From Mycobacterium syngnathidarum (GTDB lineage Bacteria; Actinomycetota; Actinomycetes; Mycobacteriales; Mycobacteriaceae), in contig NZ_MLCL01000077.1 in assembly GCF_001942625.1 (NCBI RefSeq), positions 62,001-126,000 of the forward strand: DNA of 64,000 nt, in the 5' to 3' direction. Under the pieces are notes generated by a model that was not told where the DNA came from, made no database searches, and worked only from the letters and a program-made list of their open reading frames with translations. Shown in pieces: positions 46,481 to 54,860 of the stretch. The position numbers were made by a program, and so were the translations under genes. Numbering within the stretch: the stretch's first letter is position 1; each line of letters begins with the position of its first letter.

Positions 46481-47185
46481 GTGACCGGACAACTCATCGT
46501 CTCGATATCGCAGCTCAGCGATCGCACGCTGGGTGATGTCGCGTCCTTCTCCGCCGAACTCGATGCCCGTCGCGTGCCCGCCTCATTGTTGGTGGCACCC
46601 CGGCTCAAAGGTGGCTACCGGTTGGATCGCGACGCCGACACCGTCGAGTGGGTGGCCCGACGTCGCAGTGGCGGCGACGCCGTCGTGTTGCACGGCTACG
46701 ACGAGGCGGCCACCAAGAAGCGTCGCGGCGAGTTTGCCTCGCTGCCTGCCCACGAGGCCAACCTGAGGTTGATGGGCGCCGACCGGGTGCTCGAGCATGT
46801 CGGCTTGCGTACCAGGCTGTTCGCCGCTCCCGGCTGGACCGTCTCGCCCGGCACGGTGAGAGCCTTGCCGCGCAACGGCTTTCGTTTGCTGGCCGATCTG
46901 AACGGGGTCACCGACCTGGTCCGCCAGACCACGACACGAGCCCGCGTGGTGGGCATCGGAGAGGGATTTCTGTCGGAGCCGTGGTGGTGCCGCACCGTCG
47001 TGCTCTCGGCGGAACGCACGGCGCGCCGCGCAGGCACGGTCCGCGTCGCGGTTGCCGCACGGCACCTGCGCCGGCCCGGCCCCCGGCAGGCCATGCTCGA
47101 TGCGATCGACCTGGCTTTGCTGCACCAGTGCGTGCCCGCCGTCTACCAGTGGCGAGGATTTTCGGTACTGACCGACGCGGCCTGA
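46481..47185 (+). CDS. DUF2334/polysaccharide deacetylase-like protein
   Basis: 234 aa, GTG start. The opening LIVSISQLSDRTLGDVASFSAELD, then SLLVAPRLKGGYRLD and DAVVLHGYDEAATKKRRGEFASLPAHEA, is characteristic of the DUF2334 branch of the carbohydrate esterase 4 fold, with Asp and His metal ligands replaced in part (the SISQLSD start lacks the canonical DD). No signal peptide. It may deacetylate a sugar, or be catalytically changed. Corresponds in position to M. tuberculosis Rv0784. Confidence 0.8.
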   Translation: MTGQLIVSISQLSDRTLGDVASFSAELDARRVPASLLVAPRLKGGYRLDRDADTVEWVARRRSGGDAVVLHGYDEAATKKRRGEFASLPAHEANLRLMGADRVLEHVGLRTRLFAAPGWTVSPGTVRALPRNGFRLLADLNGVTDLVRQTTTRARVVGIGEGFLSEPWWCRTVVLSAERTARRAGTVRVAVAARHLRRPGPRQAMLDAIDLALLHQCVPAVYQWRGFSVLTDAA

Positions 47186-47206
47186 CAACGGCTAGTCTTG
47201 CGTCTC

Positions 47207-48877
47207 ATGGCAGACGCCGATGTCATTGTCGTGGGGGCGGGTCTCGCCGGGCTGGTGGCAGCGTGCGAACTGGTCGAGCACCCCGGCGGAGCCGGGAATT
47301 CGGGCCGGAGCCTCCGAGTCCTCGTCCTCGATCAGGAGAACGCTGCCAACCTGGGCGGCCAGGCATTCTGTTCTTTCGGTGGACTCTTTTTCGTCGACAG
47401 CCCCGAACAGCGCAGGCTCGGTATCCGCGACAGCCAGGAACTGGCGTTGCAGGACTGGCTGGGCACCGCGGGGTTCGACCGTCCCGAGGACCATTGGCCC
47501 CGGGAGTGGGCGCACGCTTATGTCGATTTCGCGGCCGGGGAGAAACGCAGCTGGTTGCGCGCCCGGGGCCTGCAGACCTTCCCGTTGGTCGGGTGGGCCG
47601 AACGGGGCGGTTACGGCGCGCTGGGTCACGGCAATTCGGTGCCGCGGTTCCACATCACCTGGGGGACCGGGCCGGCGATCGTCGACGTCTTCGCCCGCCG
47701 GTTGGCGGGGGAGCCCCGGGTGCGGTTCGCGCACCGGCACCGCGTCGACGAGCTCATCGTCTCTGAGGGGGCCGTGACGGGGGTGCGTGGTGCGGTGCTG
47801 GAGCCGTCCGACGCCCCACGCGGGGCAGCGTCGTCACGGAACGTCGTCGGGGAGTTCGAGTTCCGCGCCTCCGCGGTGATCGTGGCCAGCGGCGGGATCG
47901 GCGGCAACCACGATCTGGTGCGTAAGAACTGGCCGGCTCGCATGGGCCGGGTGCCCGAGCAATTGCTCAGCGGTGTCCCCGCGCACGTCGACGGCCGGAT
48001 GATCGGCATCTCCGAGGCTGCCGGCGCAAACGTCATCAACAGCGACCGGATGTGGCACTACACCGAAGGCATCACCAACTACGACCCCATCTGGCCCGAC
48101 CACGGTATCCGCATCCTGCCCGGCCCCTCGTCATTGTGGTTGGACGCCAACGGAAAACGGTTGCCCGGCCCGCTGTATCCCGGCTTCGACACCCTGGGCA
48201 CGCTCGAGCACATCTGCCGCACCGGGCAGGATTACACCTGGTTCATCCTCAACGCGCGGATCATCGCCAAGGAGTTCGCGTTGTCGGGTCAGGAGCAGAA
48301 CCCCGACCTCACCTCGCGCAGCGTGCGCGAGGTGCTGTCACGGGTACGTCCCGGCGCACCGGCGCCGGTACAGGCATTCGTCGACCGCGGAGTCGACTTC
48401 GTCAGCGCCCGCACGCTGCGCGAACTCGTCGCCGCCATGAACGATGTGCCGGATGTGGTCGAACTCGACTACGCCACAGTGGCCGCCGAAGTCACCGCGC
48501 GGGATCGTGAGGTGGTCAACAAGTTCACCAAGGACGGGCAGGTCACCGCGATCCGGGCGGCCCGCGGCTACCTCGGTGACCGGTTCAGTCGCGTCGTGGC
48601 CCCGCATCGGCTCACCGATCCGAAGGCCGGACCGATGATCGCCGTAAAACTGCATATTCTGACCCGAAAGTCCTTGGGCGGGTTGGAAACCGATTTGGAC
48701 TCGCGCGTACTCAAGGAGGACGGCACCGCGTTCGCCGGCCTCTATGCCGCGGGCGAGGCCGCCGGATTCGGCGGCGGTGGGGTGCATGGCTACCGGTCCC
48801 TGGAGGGCACGTTCCTGGGCGGCTGCATCTTCTCCGGCCGCGCGGCCGGTCGTGGCGCGGCCGGAGACATCGCGTAG
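47207..48877 (+). CDS. FAD-binding dehydrogenase (KstD/fumarate reductase-like)
   Basis: 556 aa flavoprotein, ATG at 47207. N-terminal FAD motif DVIVVGAGLAGLVAACELV, the VLVLDQE ribose-binding strand, GGIGGNHDLVRKNWP near residue 230, and the C-terminal FAGLYAAGEAAGFGGGGVHGYRSLEGTFLGGCIF typical of the fumarate reductase/3-ketosteroid-dehydrogenase superfamily. It would desaturate a carbonyl-activated C-C bond. No steroid catabolic cluster is adjacent, so the substrate is open. Position corresponds to Rv0785. Confidence 0.9.
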   Translation: MADADVIVVGAGLAGLVAACELVEHPGGAGNSGRSLRVLVLDQENAANLGGQAFCSFGGLFFVDSPEQRRLGIRDSQELALQDWLGTAGFDRPEDHWPREWAHAYVDFAAGEKRSWLRARGLQTFPLVGWAERGGYGALGHGNSVPRFHITWGTGPAIVDVFARRLAGEPRVRFAHRHRVDELIVSEGAVTGVRGAVLEPSDAPRGAASSRNVVGEFEFRASAVIVASGGIGGNHDLVRKNWPARMGRVPEQLLSGVPAHVDGRMIGISEAAGANVINSDRMWHYTEGITNYDPIWPDHGIRILPGPSSLWLDANGKRLPGPLYPGFDTLGTLEHICRTGQDYTWFILNARIIAKEFALSGQEQNPDLTSRSVREVLSRVRPGAPAPVQAFVDRGVDFVSARTLRELVAAMNDVPDVVELDYATVAAEVTARDREVVNKFTKDGQVTAIRAARGYLGDRFSRVVAPHRLTDPKAGPMIAVKLHILTRKSLGGLETDLDSRVLKEDGTAFAGLYAAGEAAGFGGGGVHGYRSLEGTFLGGCIFSGRAAGRGAAGDIA

Positions 48878-48912
48878 GCCCCCGGCCCCTTGGCTCGCGG
48901 TCGCACTCGCGG

Positions 48913-49551
48913 TCAGAACAGAGTGCCGTTTTCCTCGGTGAGCACCTGGAATTCGGTGTTCGTCATCTCGGCCAGCCGACCGTAGTAGATCCCCCGCGCG
49001 TTCGGCTCGATGATGCCCTGATGGATCGGCACCGCCCTGCTCGGTGCGACCGCGCGCAGGTAGTCCACGGCCTCCGAGATTTTCATCCAGGGGGCGGCCG
49101 CGGGCGTGGCAAGCACGTCCACCGGTTCGCCCGGCACGAACAGCGCGTCACCGGGGTGCATGAGCCGCGCCGGGTGCTCGTCGTCGCCCAACAAATACGA
49201 AATGTTGTCGATCACAGGGAGTTCCGGGTGGATCACGGCATGCCGACCGCCGGTCCCCCGTACGTTGAGCGAGCCGATCCGGAACTCGTCGCCCGGATGT
49301 ACCGCCTTCCAGGGGGCGCCCAGTTGAGCCGCGGTCTGGGGGTCGGCGTACAGCGCCGCTTGCGGGTTGGCCTCGATCAGCGCGGGCAACCGGGCGGTGT
49401 CGGCGTGATCCGGGTGCTGGTGGGTGATCAGGATGGCCGACAGACCGGTGATGCCTTCGAAACCGTGTGAGAAGGTGCCCGGGTCGAACAGCACAGTGGT
49501 GTCCGAAATACCGGCCAGTAGGCACGAATGTCCGAAATGCGTGAGTTGCAT
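48913..49551 (-). CDS. MBL-fold metallohydrolase, UlaG-like (Rv0786c-like)
   Basis: 212 aa from the ATG at 49551 (MQLTHFGHSCLL); the longer frame upstream is not credible. The metallo-beta-lactamase motif THQHPDHAD is near residue 43-51, preceded by FDPGTF, with further metal ligands His in GGRHAVIH and in the MHPGDALF and PIHQG segments. Cytoplasmic hydrolase of unknown substrate. Head to head with the next gene, with only 19 bp between starts. Confidence 0.9.
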   Translation of the reverse strand: MQLTHFGHSCLLAGISDTTVLFDPGTFSHGFEGITGLSAILITHQHPDHADTARLPALIEANPQAALYADPQTAAQLGAPWKAVHPGDEFRIGSLNVRGTGGRHAVIHPELPVIDNISYLLGDDEHPARLMHPGDALFVPGEPVDVLATPAAAPWMKISEAVDYLRAVAPSRAVPIHQGIIEPNARGIYYGRLAEMTNTEFQVLTEENGTLF

Positions 49552-49570
49552 ACCTATATTGTGGCGCTCG

Positions 49571-50233
49571 GTGGGGATATGGCGGGTGATCGTGGCGATG
49601 TCGATCGTGCTCTGCGGGCTGGCCGTAGGGCCGCCTTCGGCGCGGTCGGAGCCCAGCGCCGACTGTCCGCCACTGTGCGACCGCATCCCGGATTCGGCGT
49701 GGGTCGCCCCCTCTGAACTCCCGTTGAACCGCCAGTACCGCTGGCCCGGCCTGGCCGGCTTGGCCGTGACATCGGTGGCACCGCGCTTCCGCTTCGAGGA
49801 GGAGTGCGCGTCACCGCCGATACCCGGTGATCCGCGCGGTTACGCTGTCGCGGCGCGGGCCGAGGTCTCCCAGCCCGCCGGGCACTGGCAACTGAGGGTC
49901 CAGGTGATCCACTGGCGTGGCGACACCTGGCAGGGCGGTCAGACCGCGCTCGCTGTCGTGCAGGGCGCGGCCGGGGCGCTGCGCAGCTGTCCGGAGGCGG
50001 GAACGTCGATCACCACCGATCGGCCCGGCCGGCTGGTGGCCGCGATGAACCTCGGCAACACCCGGGTGCTGCACCAGTACCTGCTCGCCGACCCGAACAA
50101 CAGCACCATCGTGGAACTGGCCATGTGGTCGAGCACGCCGCCCCAGGTTCCGTGGTCGGCGCAGGCGGACAACCAGGTGCTCGATGCGCTGGCCGACCCA
50201 CTGTGCACGGCTTACATAGCGTCGTGCCGGTAG
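49571..50233 (+). CDS. Exported hypothetical protein (Rv0787-like)
   Basis: 220 aa from the GTG at 49571, chosen because it gives a signal peptide (VIVAMSIVLCGLAVG with cleavage near ARSEP); nearby TTG, GTG and ATG codons are alternatives. The mature protein has paired cysteines (ADCPPLCDRI; EEECASPP; LRSCPEA; LCTAYIASC) suited to disulfides and extracellular life. It precedes purS by 10 bp, so it may share the purS-purQ message although unrelated in function. Function unknown. Confidence 0.75.
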   Translation: MGIWRVIVAMSIVLCGLAVGPPSARSEPSADCPPLCDRIPDSAWVAPSELPLNRQYRWPGLAGLAVTSVAPRFRFEEECASPPIPGDPRGYAVAARAEVSQPAGHWQLRVQVIHWRGDTWQGGQTALAVVQGAAGALRSCPEAGTSITTDRPGRLVAAMNLGNTRVLHQYLLADPNNSTIVELAMWSSTPPQVPWSAQADNQVLDALADPLCTAYIASCR

Positions 50234-50243
50234 AGTGTGCGCC

Positions 50244-50483
50244 GTGGCAAAGGTGGTTGTGCACGTCATGCCCAAGGCAGAGATCCTCGACCCGCAGGGT
50301 CAGGCGATTGTCGGGGCACTTGGTCGGCTCGGACACGGCGGTATCGCGGACGTCCGTCAAGGCAAGCGTTTCGAGCTCGAAGTCGACGACTCCGTAGCCG
50401 ACGAAACCCTGGCCGAGATCGCTGAATCTCTGCTGGCCAACACCGTTATCGAGGACTTCTCGGTGAGCCGGGAGGACTCGTGA
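50244..50483 (+). CDS. purS: FGAM synthase subunit PurS
   Basis: 79 aa, GTG start at 50244. Small dimeric subunit joining PurQ and PurL in the three-part FGAR amidotransferase. Seen: [21 protein letters not shown] at the N-terminus, the GKRFELEV strand and the helix [18 protein letters not shown]. Overlaps purQ by 4 bp (GTGA). Confidence 0.96.
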   Translation: MAKVVVHVMPKAEILDPQGQAIVGALGRLGHGGIADVRQGKRFELEVDDSVADETLAEIAESLLANTVIEDFSVSREDS

Positions 50484-51154
50484 GCACCCGTGTCGGGGTG
50501 ATCACCTTCCCCGGCACGCTCGATGACATCGACGCGGCCCGCGCAGTTCGTCTGGCCGGGGCGGAGGCGGTGAGCCTCTGGCATGCCGACGCCGACCTGA
50601 AGGGCGTCGACGCGGTCGTCGTCCCCGGCGGCTTCTCCTACGGCGACTACCTGCGCTGCGGGGCGATCGCGAAGTTCGCGCCCGTCATGGGCTCGGTCAT
50701 CGAGGCGGCCGGCAAGGGCATGCCCGTGCTCGGCATCTGCAACGGCTTCCAGGTGCTGTGCGAGGCCGGGCTGCTGCCCGGTGCGCTCACCCGCAACGCG
50801 GGCCTGCACTTCATCTGCCGCGACGTGTGGCTGGAGGTGGCCTCCAACACCACGGCCTGGACGACCCGGTATGACGCCGGTGCAGATCTGCTGATCCCGC
50901 TCAAGTCCGGTGAGGGCCGCTACGTCGCCTCCGAGACGGTGCTCGACGAACTCGAGGCCGAGGACCGCGTGGTGTTCCGCTACCGCGAGAACCTCAACGG
51001 ATCGATGCGCGGCATCGCCGGCGTGTGCTCGGAAAACCGCCGCGTCGTCGGCCTGATGCCACACCCCGAACACGCCACCGAGGCGTTGACCGGTCCGTCC
51101 GATGACGGGCTCGGGTTGTTCTACTCCGCGCTGGACGCGGTTCTCTCGGTCTAG
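50480..51154 (+). CDS. purQ: FGAM synthase glutaminase subunit PurQ
   Basis: 224 aa class I glutamine amidotransferase supplying ammonia to PurL. The nucleophile elbow [10 protein letters not shown] (Cys87) and the His-Glu pair in [10 protein letters not shown] (near 195) complete the triad; [17 protein letters not shown] is the PurQ oxyanion region. GTG start overlapping purS. Convergent with the encapsulin gene across a strong hairpin. Confidence 0.97.
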   Translation: MSTRVGVITFPGTLDDIDAARAVRLAGAEAVSLWHADADLKGVDAVVVPGGFSYGDYLRCGAIAKFAPVMGSVIEAAGKGMPVLGICNGFQVLCEAGLLPGALTRNAGLHFICRDVWLEVASNTTAWTTRYDAGADLLIPLKSGEGRYVASETVLDELEAEDRVVFRYRENLNGSMRGIAGVCSENRRVVGLMPHPEHATEALTGPSDDGLGLFYSALDAVLSV

Positions 51155-51195
51155 TTCTCCGCTGTACCGGCGCGACAAGCGTGGGCAAAGCGCTG

Positions 51196-51237
51196 CCCGC
51201 GAGCGGCGTGCCGGGCAGCAGGCACGCCGCTCGCGGG
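51196..51237. terminator. Bidirectional hairpin between purQ and the encapsulin gene
   Basis: A perfect 17-bp GC stem (CCCGCGAGCGGCGTGCC, 51196-51212, pairing with 51221-51237) and an 8-nt loop. It lies 41 nt after purQ and 8 nt after the encapsulin stop on the other strand. No U-tract on either side. Confidence 0.75.
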
Positions 51238-51245
51238 GCTGACAG

Positions 51246-52043
51246 CTAGGCAGTGAGGGCGACGGACGCCTCGGCGGTGTAGGCCAGGAACGTCATCGTC
51301 TCCTGCAGATACAGCTGCACGCTCTCGGCGTCGTGTGACAGGTAGCCGATCGACACGTCGGTGCCCAGTTGTAGATCGAAATCCCCGCCGCGAGTGGACA
51401 ATACGAACGCGCCATCGATCGCGGGTGCCCAGATGATCTCACCGTCGACCAGCCGGCTCAGGTGCTCACGGATCGGGTAACCGTGTGCGGTGGTCTCGCT
51501 GACCTTGGTGTAGGTGGCTGCCGAGAGCAGCACCGAGTACGGCCCGTCGACACCGGCCAGGCGCAACTCCGAAAGGGCCTGGGCGATCACATCGGGAATC
51601 TCGCGGGCATCGTCGGGCAGGGCCAGCGCCGGATTGGAGCTCGAGCTGCGGATGCCTTCGATCGAGGCCGCCGGATAGCCCTCGAAGATCGCCCGGTCCT
51701 CGACGAACGCCAGCTTCTTGGCGGCGTCCTTCACCGGATCCCAGTCGGAATCCTGCGCGCCGCGCTCGACGTCGTCAATCGCGGTGCGCGACACCGTGAA
51801 CGGAACCCGCAGCCGCACCAGCGGTTTGGCGTCGCGCAGGTGCGCCACGACACCGTCACCGGGAGAGCCGACGTCGAGCAGATGACCCGTGCTGACCGCC
51901 GCGGTGACCGGTCCACCCGGCTCGCTGACATCGACCACGCGCCGTCCGGCGATGTGCCGCTTGAAGGTTCGGCTGGCCTCCAGTTCGATCTCGGCCCAGG
52001 CGGACTCGGTGATCGGGGCAAGCTCGCGGTACAGGTTGTTCAT
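51246..52043 (-). CDS. cfp29: Encapsulin nanocompartment shell protein (Cfp29-like)
   Basis: 265 aa HK97-fold protein that assembles into a T=1 protein cage of about 24 nm. Family signatures: N-terminal LYRELAPITESAWAEIELEA, DVSEPGGPV, the E-loop region RVPFTVSRTAIDDVERGAQDSDWDPVKDAAKK, and the C-terminal SIGYLSHDAESVQLYLQET. In M. tuberculosis the orthologue (Rv0798c) is a secreted T-cell antigen that houses a peroxidase. Its ATG overlaps the DyP stop by 4 bp, so cargo and shell are co-translated. Confidence 0.97.
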   Translation of the reverse strand: MNNLYRELAPITESAWAEIELEASRTFKRHIAGRRVVDVSEPGGPVTAAVSTGHLLDVGSPGDGVVAHLRDAKPLVRLRVPFTVSRTAIDDVERGAQDSDWDPVKDAAKKLAFVEDRAIFEGYPAASIEGIRSSSSNPALALPDDAREIPDVIAQALSELRLAGVDGPYSVLLSAATYTKVSETTAHGYPIREHLSRLVDGEIIWAPAIDGAFVLSTRGGDFDLQLGTDVSIGYLSHDAESVQLYLQETMTFLAYTAEASVALTA

Positions 52044-53068
52044 TGCGGGATTCCTTTCAGACTGCCGATGCCGAGCGAGCCGTCGCGGTGGCCCTGAGCC
52101 GGTGGTGCTTCCGCCGTTGCCGACTCGTCCGACGACGGCAGCGGCGGTGGATCATCCAGAAAATCGATCGTGGGGGTGAAGAACAGCCCTCCGGTGAGAG
52201 CGGTGGAGAAATCGAGGATCCGGTCGGTGTTCCCAGGGGGGTCGCCGATGAACATGTTGTCCAGCATCCGCTCGGTCACCGCCGGGGTGCGCGAATAGCC
52301 GATGTAGTACGTACCGAACTCGCCCTTGCCGATCTCGCCGAACGGCATGTTGTGCCGAATGATCTTCAGCTCGTTGCCCTCGTCGTCTTCGATCACGTTG
52401 AGTGCAACATGCGAATTGGCCGGCTTGACCGCATCGTCGAGTTCGATGTCGTCGAGCTTGGTGCGGCCGATCACCCGCTCCTGCTCCTCTGTCGACAGGG
52501 AGTTCCACGAACTCATGTCGTGCACGTACTTCTGCACGTGGACATAACACCCGCCGGTGAAATCCGGGTCCTCGTCGCCGATCTGGCTGGCATTGACCGC
52601 CACCGGGCCATCCGGATTCTCGGTGCCGTCGACGAAACCCATCAAATCGCGGTTGTCGAAGAACTTGAACCCATGCACCTCGTCGACGATCGTGGCGGCG
52701 CCGGCCAGGGCATCGGCGAACTTCGTGGCGAGCTCGAAACACACGTCCATCGACTCGGCGCGCAGGTGGAACAGCAGGTCACCCGGAGTCGACGGGGCCC
52801 GGTGCCGCGGACCCTCCAGTGGGACGAACGGGTGCAGCTCGGCGGGGCGCGGGCCGGAGAACAACCGGTCCCAGGCGTCGGACCCGATCGACACGATCGC
52901 CGACAGGTGCTTGGTGGGATCGCGGAAGCCGATGGCACGCACCAGACCTGAAACATCGGTCAGGGTGTCGTGCACCACCGCCTCGCCGCCATCGTCGATG
53001 GTCGCGACCATGAACACGGCGGCCGGTGTCAGCGGCGCCAGGACCGGCTGGGGCTGTGGTGCGGGCAC
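52040..53068 (-). CDS. Dye-decolorizing peroxidase (DyP), encapsulin cargo
   Basis: 342 aa heme peroxidase of the DyP family (P/B class). The catalytic Asp-Arg region is GFVDGTENPDG (GxxDG motif, near residue 150), the proximal heme His is in the segment around NSHVAL, and the distal Arg is in IIRHNMPFG. The last residues carry the encapsulin-targeting peptide DGSLGIGSLKG (about 329-339) after a Pro/Ala-rich linker. It is translated just before the shell gene and packaged inside it, giving an oxidative-stress compartment. Confidence 0.96.
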   Translation of the reverse strand: MPAPQPQPVLAPLTPAAVFMVATIDDGGEAVVHDTLTDVSGLVRAIGFRDPTKHLSAIVSIGSDAWDRLFSGPRPAELHPFVPLEGPRHRAPSTPGDLLFHLRAESMDVCFELATKFADALAGAATIVDEVHGFKFFDNRDLMGFVDGTENPDGPVAVNASQIGDEDPDFTGGCYVHVQKYVHDMSSWNSLSTEEQERVIGRTKLDDIELDDAVKPANSHVALNVIEDDEGNELKIIRHNMPFGEIGKGEFGTYYIGYSRTPAVTERMLDNMFIGDPPGNTDRILDFSTALTGGLFFTPTIDFLDDPPPLPSSDESATAEAPPAQGHRDGSLGIGSLKGIPQ

Positions 53069-53118
53069 AACGTCGACCCTAACGCGGCGCGCGTTGAAAT
53101 CCCGGTCAAGATAGAGAG

Positions 53119-54378
53119 ATGCCAGCTAGCGCCCAGGGCCTGTGTGAGTTCATCGATGCCTCGCCATCTCCGTTCCATGTCTGCGCCACCGCGGCGCAAC
53201 GCCTGGCCGACGCGGGTTTCACCGAACTCGCCGAGACCGACAGCTGGCCTGGTACGGGCAAGTTCTTCACGGTGCGGGCGGGCTCGCTGGTGGCCTGGAA
53301 TACCGAGGGGGCCGACCCGGCGGCGCCGTTCCGGGTGGTCGGCGGCCACACCGACAGTCCCAATCTGCGGGTCAAGCAGCACCCCGATCGCGTCGTGGCC
53401 GGCTGGCAGGTGGTCGCGCTGCAGCCCTACGGCGGGGCCTGGCTGAATTCGTGGCTGGACCGCGACCTCGGGATCAGCGGCCGGCTCTCGGTCCGCGTCG
53501 GCAACCAGATCGAACACCGGCTGGTCCGCATCGACGATCCGATCCTGCGGGTGCCCCAACTCGCCATCCATTTGTCCGAGGACCGCAAAGGCGTCAGCCC
53601 TGATCCGCAGCGTCACCTCAACGCGGTGTGGGGGCTCGGGGAGCGGCCCCGCTCCTTCCTCGGATTCGTCGCCGAGCGGGCCGGCGCCGCCGAGGCGGAC
53701 GTGCTGGGCTTCGACCTGATGACCCACGACCTGACGCCCTCGGCGATCACCGGAGCCGGCGGCGAGTTCGTCAGCGCACCCAGGCTGGACAACCAGGCCA
53801 CCTGCTATGCGGGGCTGGAGGGCCTTCTGTCGGCGACCGCGGGCACGCAGGTGCCGGTGCTGGCACTGTTCGACCACGAGGAGGTCGGCTCGACCTCCGA
53901 TCACGGCGCCCAGTCCGAGCTGTTGCCGACGGTGCTGGAGCGCATCGTGCTCGCCGCGGGCGGTTCGCGGGAGGATTTCCTGCGCCGGGCGGCCGGATCG
54001 ATGGTGGCCTCCGGGGACATGGCCCACGCGACCCATCCGAACTACCCCGACCGTCACGAGCCCGGCCACCTGATCGAGGTGAACGCCGGGCCGGTGCTCA
54101 AGGTGCAGCCCAACCTGCGTTACGCCACCGACGGTCGTACCGCGGCGGCGTTCGCGCTGGCTTGTGATCAGGCCGGGGTGCCGCTGCAGCGCTACGAGCA
54201 CCGCGCCGATCTGCCGTGCGGCTCCACCATCGGGCCCATGACCTCGGCTCGCACCGGGATCCCGACCGTCGACGTCGGCGCGGCTCAACTTGCCATGCAT
54301 TCCGCCAGGGAGCTCATGGGCGCCCGGGACGTGGCGGCCTACTCGGCGGCATTGCACGCGTTCTTGTCACCGGCCTGA
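53119..54378 (+). CDS. pepC: M18 family aminopeptidase (PepC-like)
   Basis: 419 aa dodecameric zinc aminopeptidase. Metal and active-site motifs of M18: [12 protein letters not shown] (His ligand and Asp), [13 protein letters not shown] (bridging Asp), [18 protein letters not shown] (Glu general base and ligand) and the C-terminal [21 protein letters not shown] (His ligand). Cytoplasmic, prefers acidic N-terminal residues in related enzymes. Divergent from the DyP gene, with 50 bp between starts. Confidence 0.95.
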   Translation: MPASAQGLCEFIDASPSPFHVCATAAQRLADAGFTELAETDSWPGTGKFFTVRAGSLVAWNTEGADPAAPFRVVGGHTDSPNLRVKQHPDRVVAGWQVVALQPYGGAWLNSWLDRDLGISGRLSVRVGNQIEHRLVRIDDPILRVPQLAIHLSEDRKGVSPDPQRHLNAVWGLGERPRSFLGFVAERAGAAEADVLGFDLMTHDLTPSAITGAGGEFVSAPRLDNQATCYAGLEGLLSATAGTQVPVLALFDHEEVGSTSDHGAQSELLPTVLERIVLAAGGSREDFLRRAAGSMVASGDMAHATHPNYPDRHEPGHLIEVNAGPVLKVQPNLRYATDGRTAAAFALACDQAGVPLQRYEHRADLPCGSTIGPMTSARTGIPTVDVGAAQLAMHSARELMGARDVAAYSAALHAFLSPA

Positions 54379-54393
54379 TCTAGGGTCGGCGCC

Positions 54394-54741
54394 ATGGCAC
54401 TCTCGGTGGAAATGATCACGTTCGACTGCGCGGACCCGGACACGCTCGCCGATTGGTGGGCGCAGGCGGTCAGCGGGTCGGTAAACGCCTATGCACCAGG
54501 CGAATTCGTCCTGGTGCAACGAGACGGCGGCCCCAACCTGGGCTTTCAGCGAGTGCCCGATCCGACACCCGGAAAGAACCGCGTACACCTCGACTTCCAC
54601 GCCGCGGACATGGAGGCCGAGGTGGCCCGGGTCGTGGGGCTCGGGGCCACCGAGACCGGGCGGCACAGTTTCGGTCCGGAATTCAACTGGGTCGTCCTTG
54701 CCGACCCGGAGGGCAACGCGTTCTGCATTGCGGGCGGATAG
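54394..54741 (+). CDS. VOC family protein (glyoxalase-like, Rv0801-like)
   Basis: 115 aa with one beta-alpha-beta-beta-beta pair of the vicinal oxygen chelate fold: N-terminal LSVEMITFDCADPDTLADWWAQAV, central NLGFQRVPDPTPGKNRVHLDFHAAD and C-terminal WVVLADPEGNAFCIA. Metal-binding His and Glu are partly present (HLDF; DPEGN). The substrate is unknown; similar small proteins bind drugs or metabolites. It follows pepC by 15 bp. Confidence 0.9.
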   Translation: MALSVEMITFDCADPDTLADWWAQAVSGSVNAYAPGEFVLVQRDGGPNLGFQRVPDPTPGKNRVHLDFHAADMEAEVARVVGLGATETGRHSFGPEFNWVVLADPEGNAFCIAGG

Positions 54742-54860
54742 TCGTCGGCAGCCCCTTGAGGGGCGCCGGCGTTGTGGCAGAGCCCACAGCGGTGCCCGCA
54801 CGGAGTGAGCGCATCAGCGGCGGCACGCGCCTCCGCGCGAGCAGCTACTAAACTGGGTCC

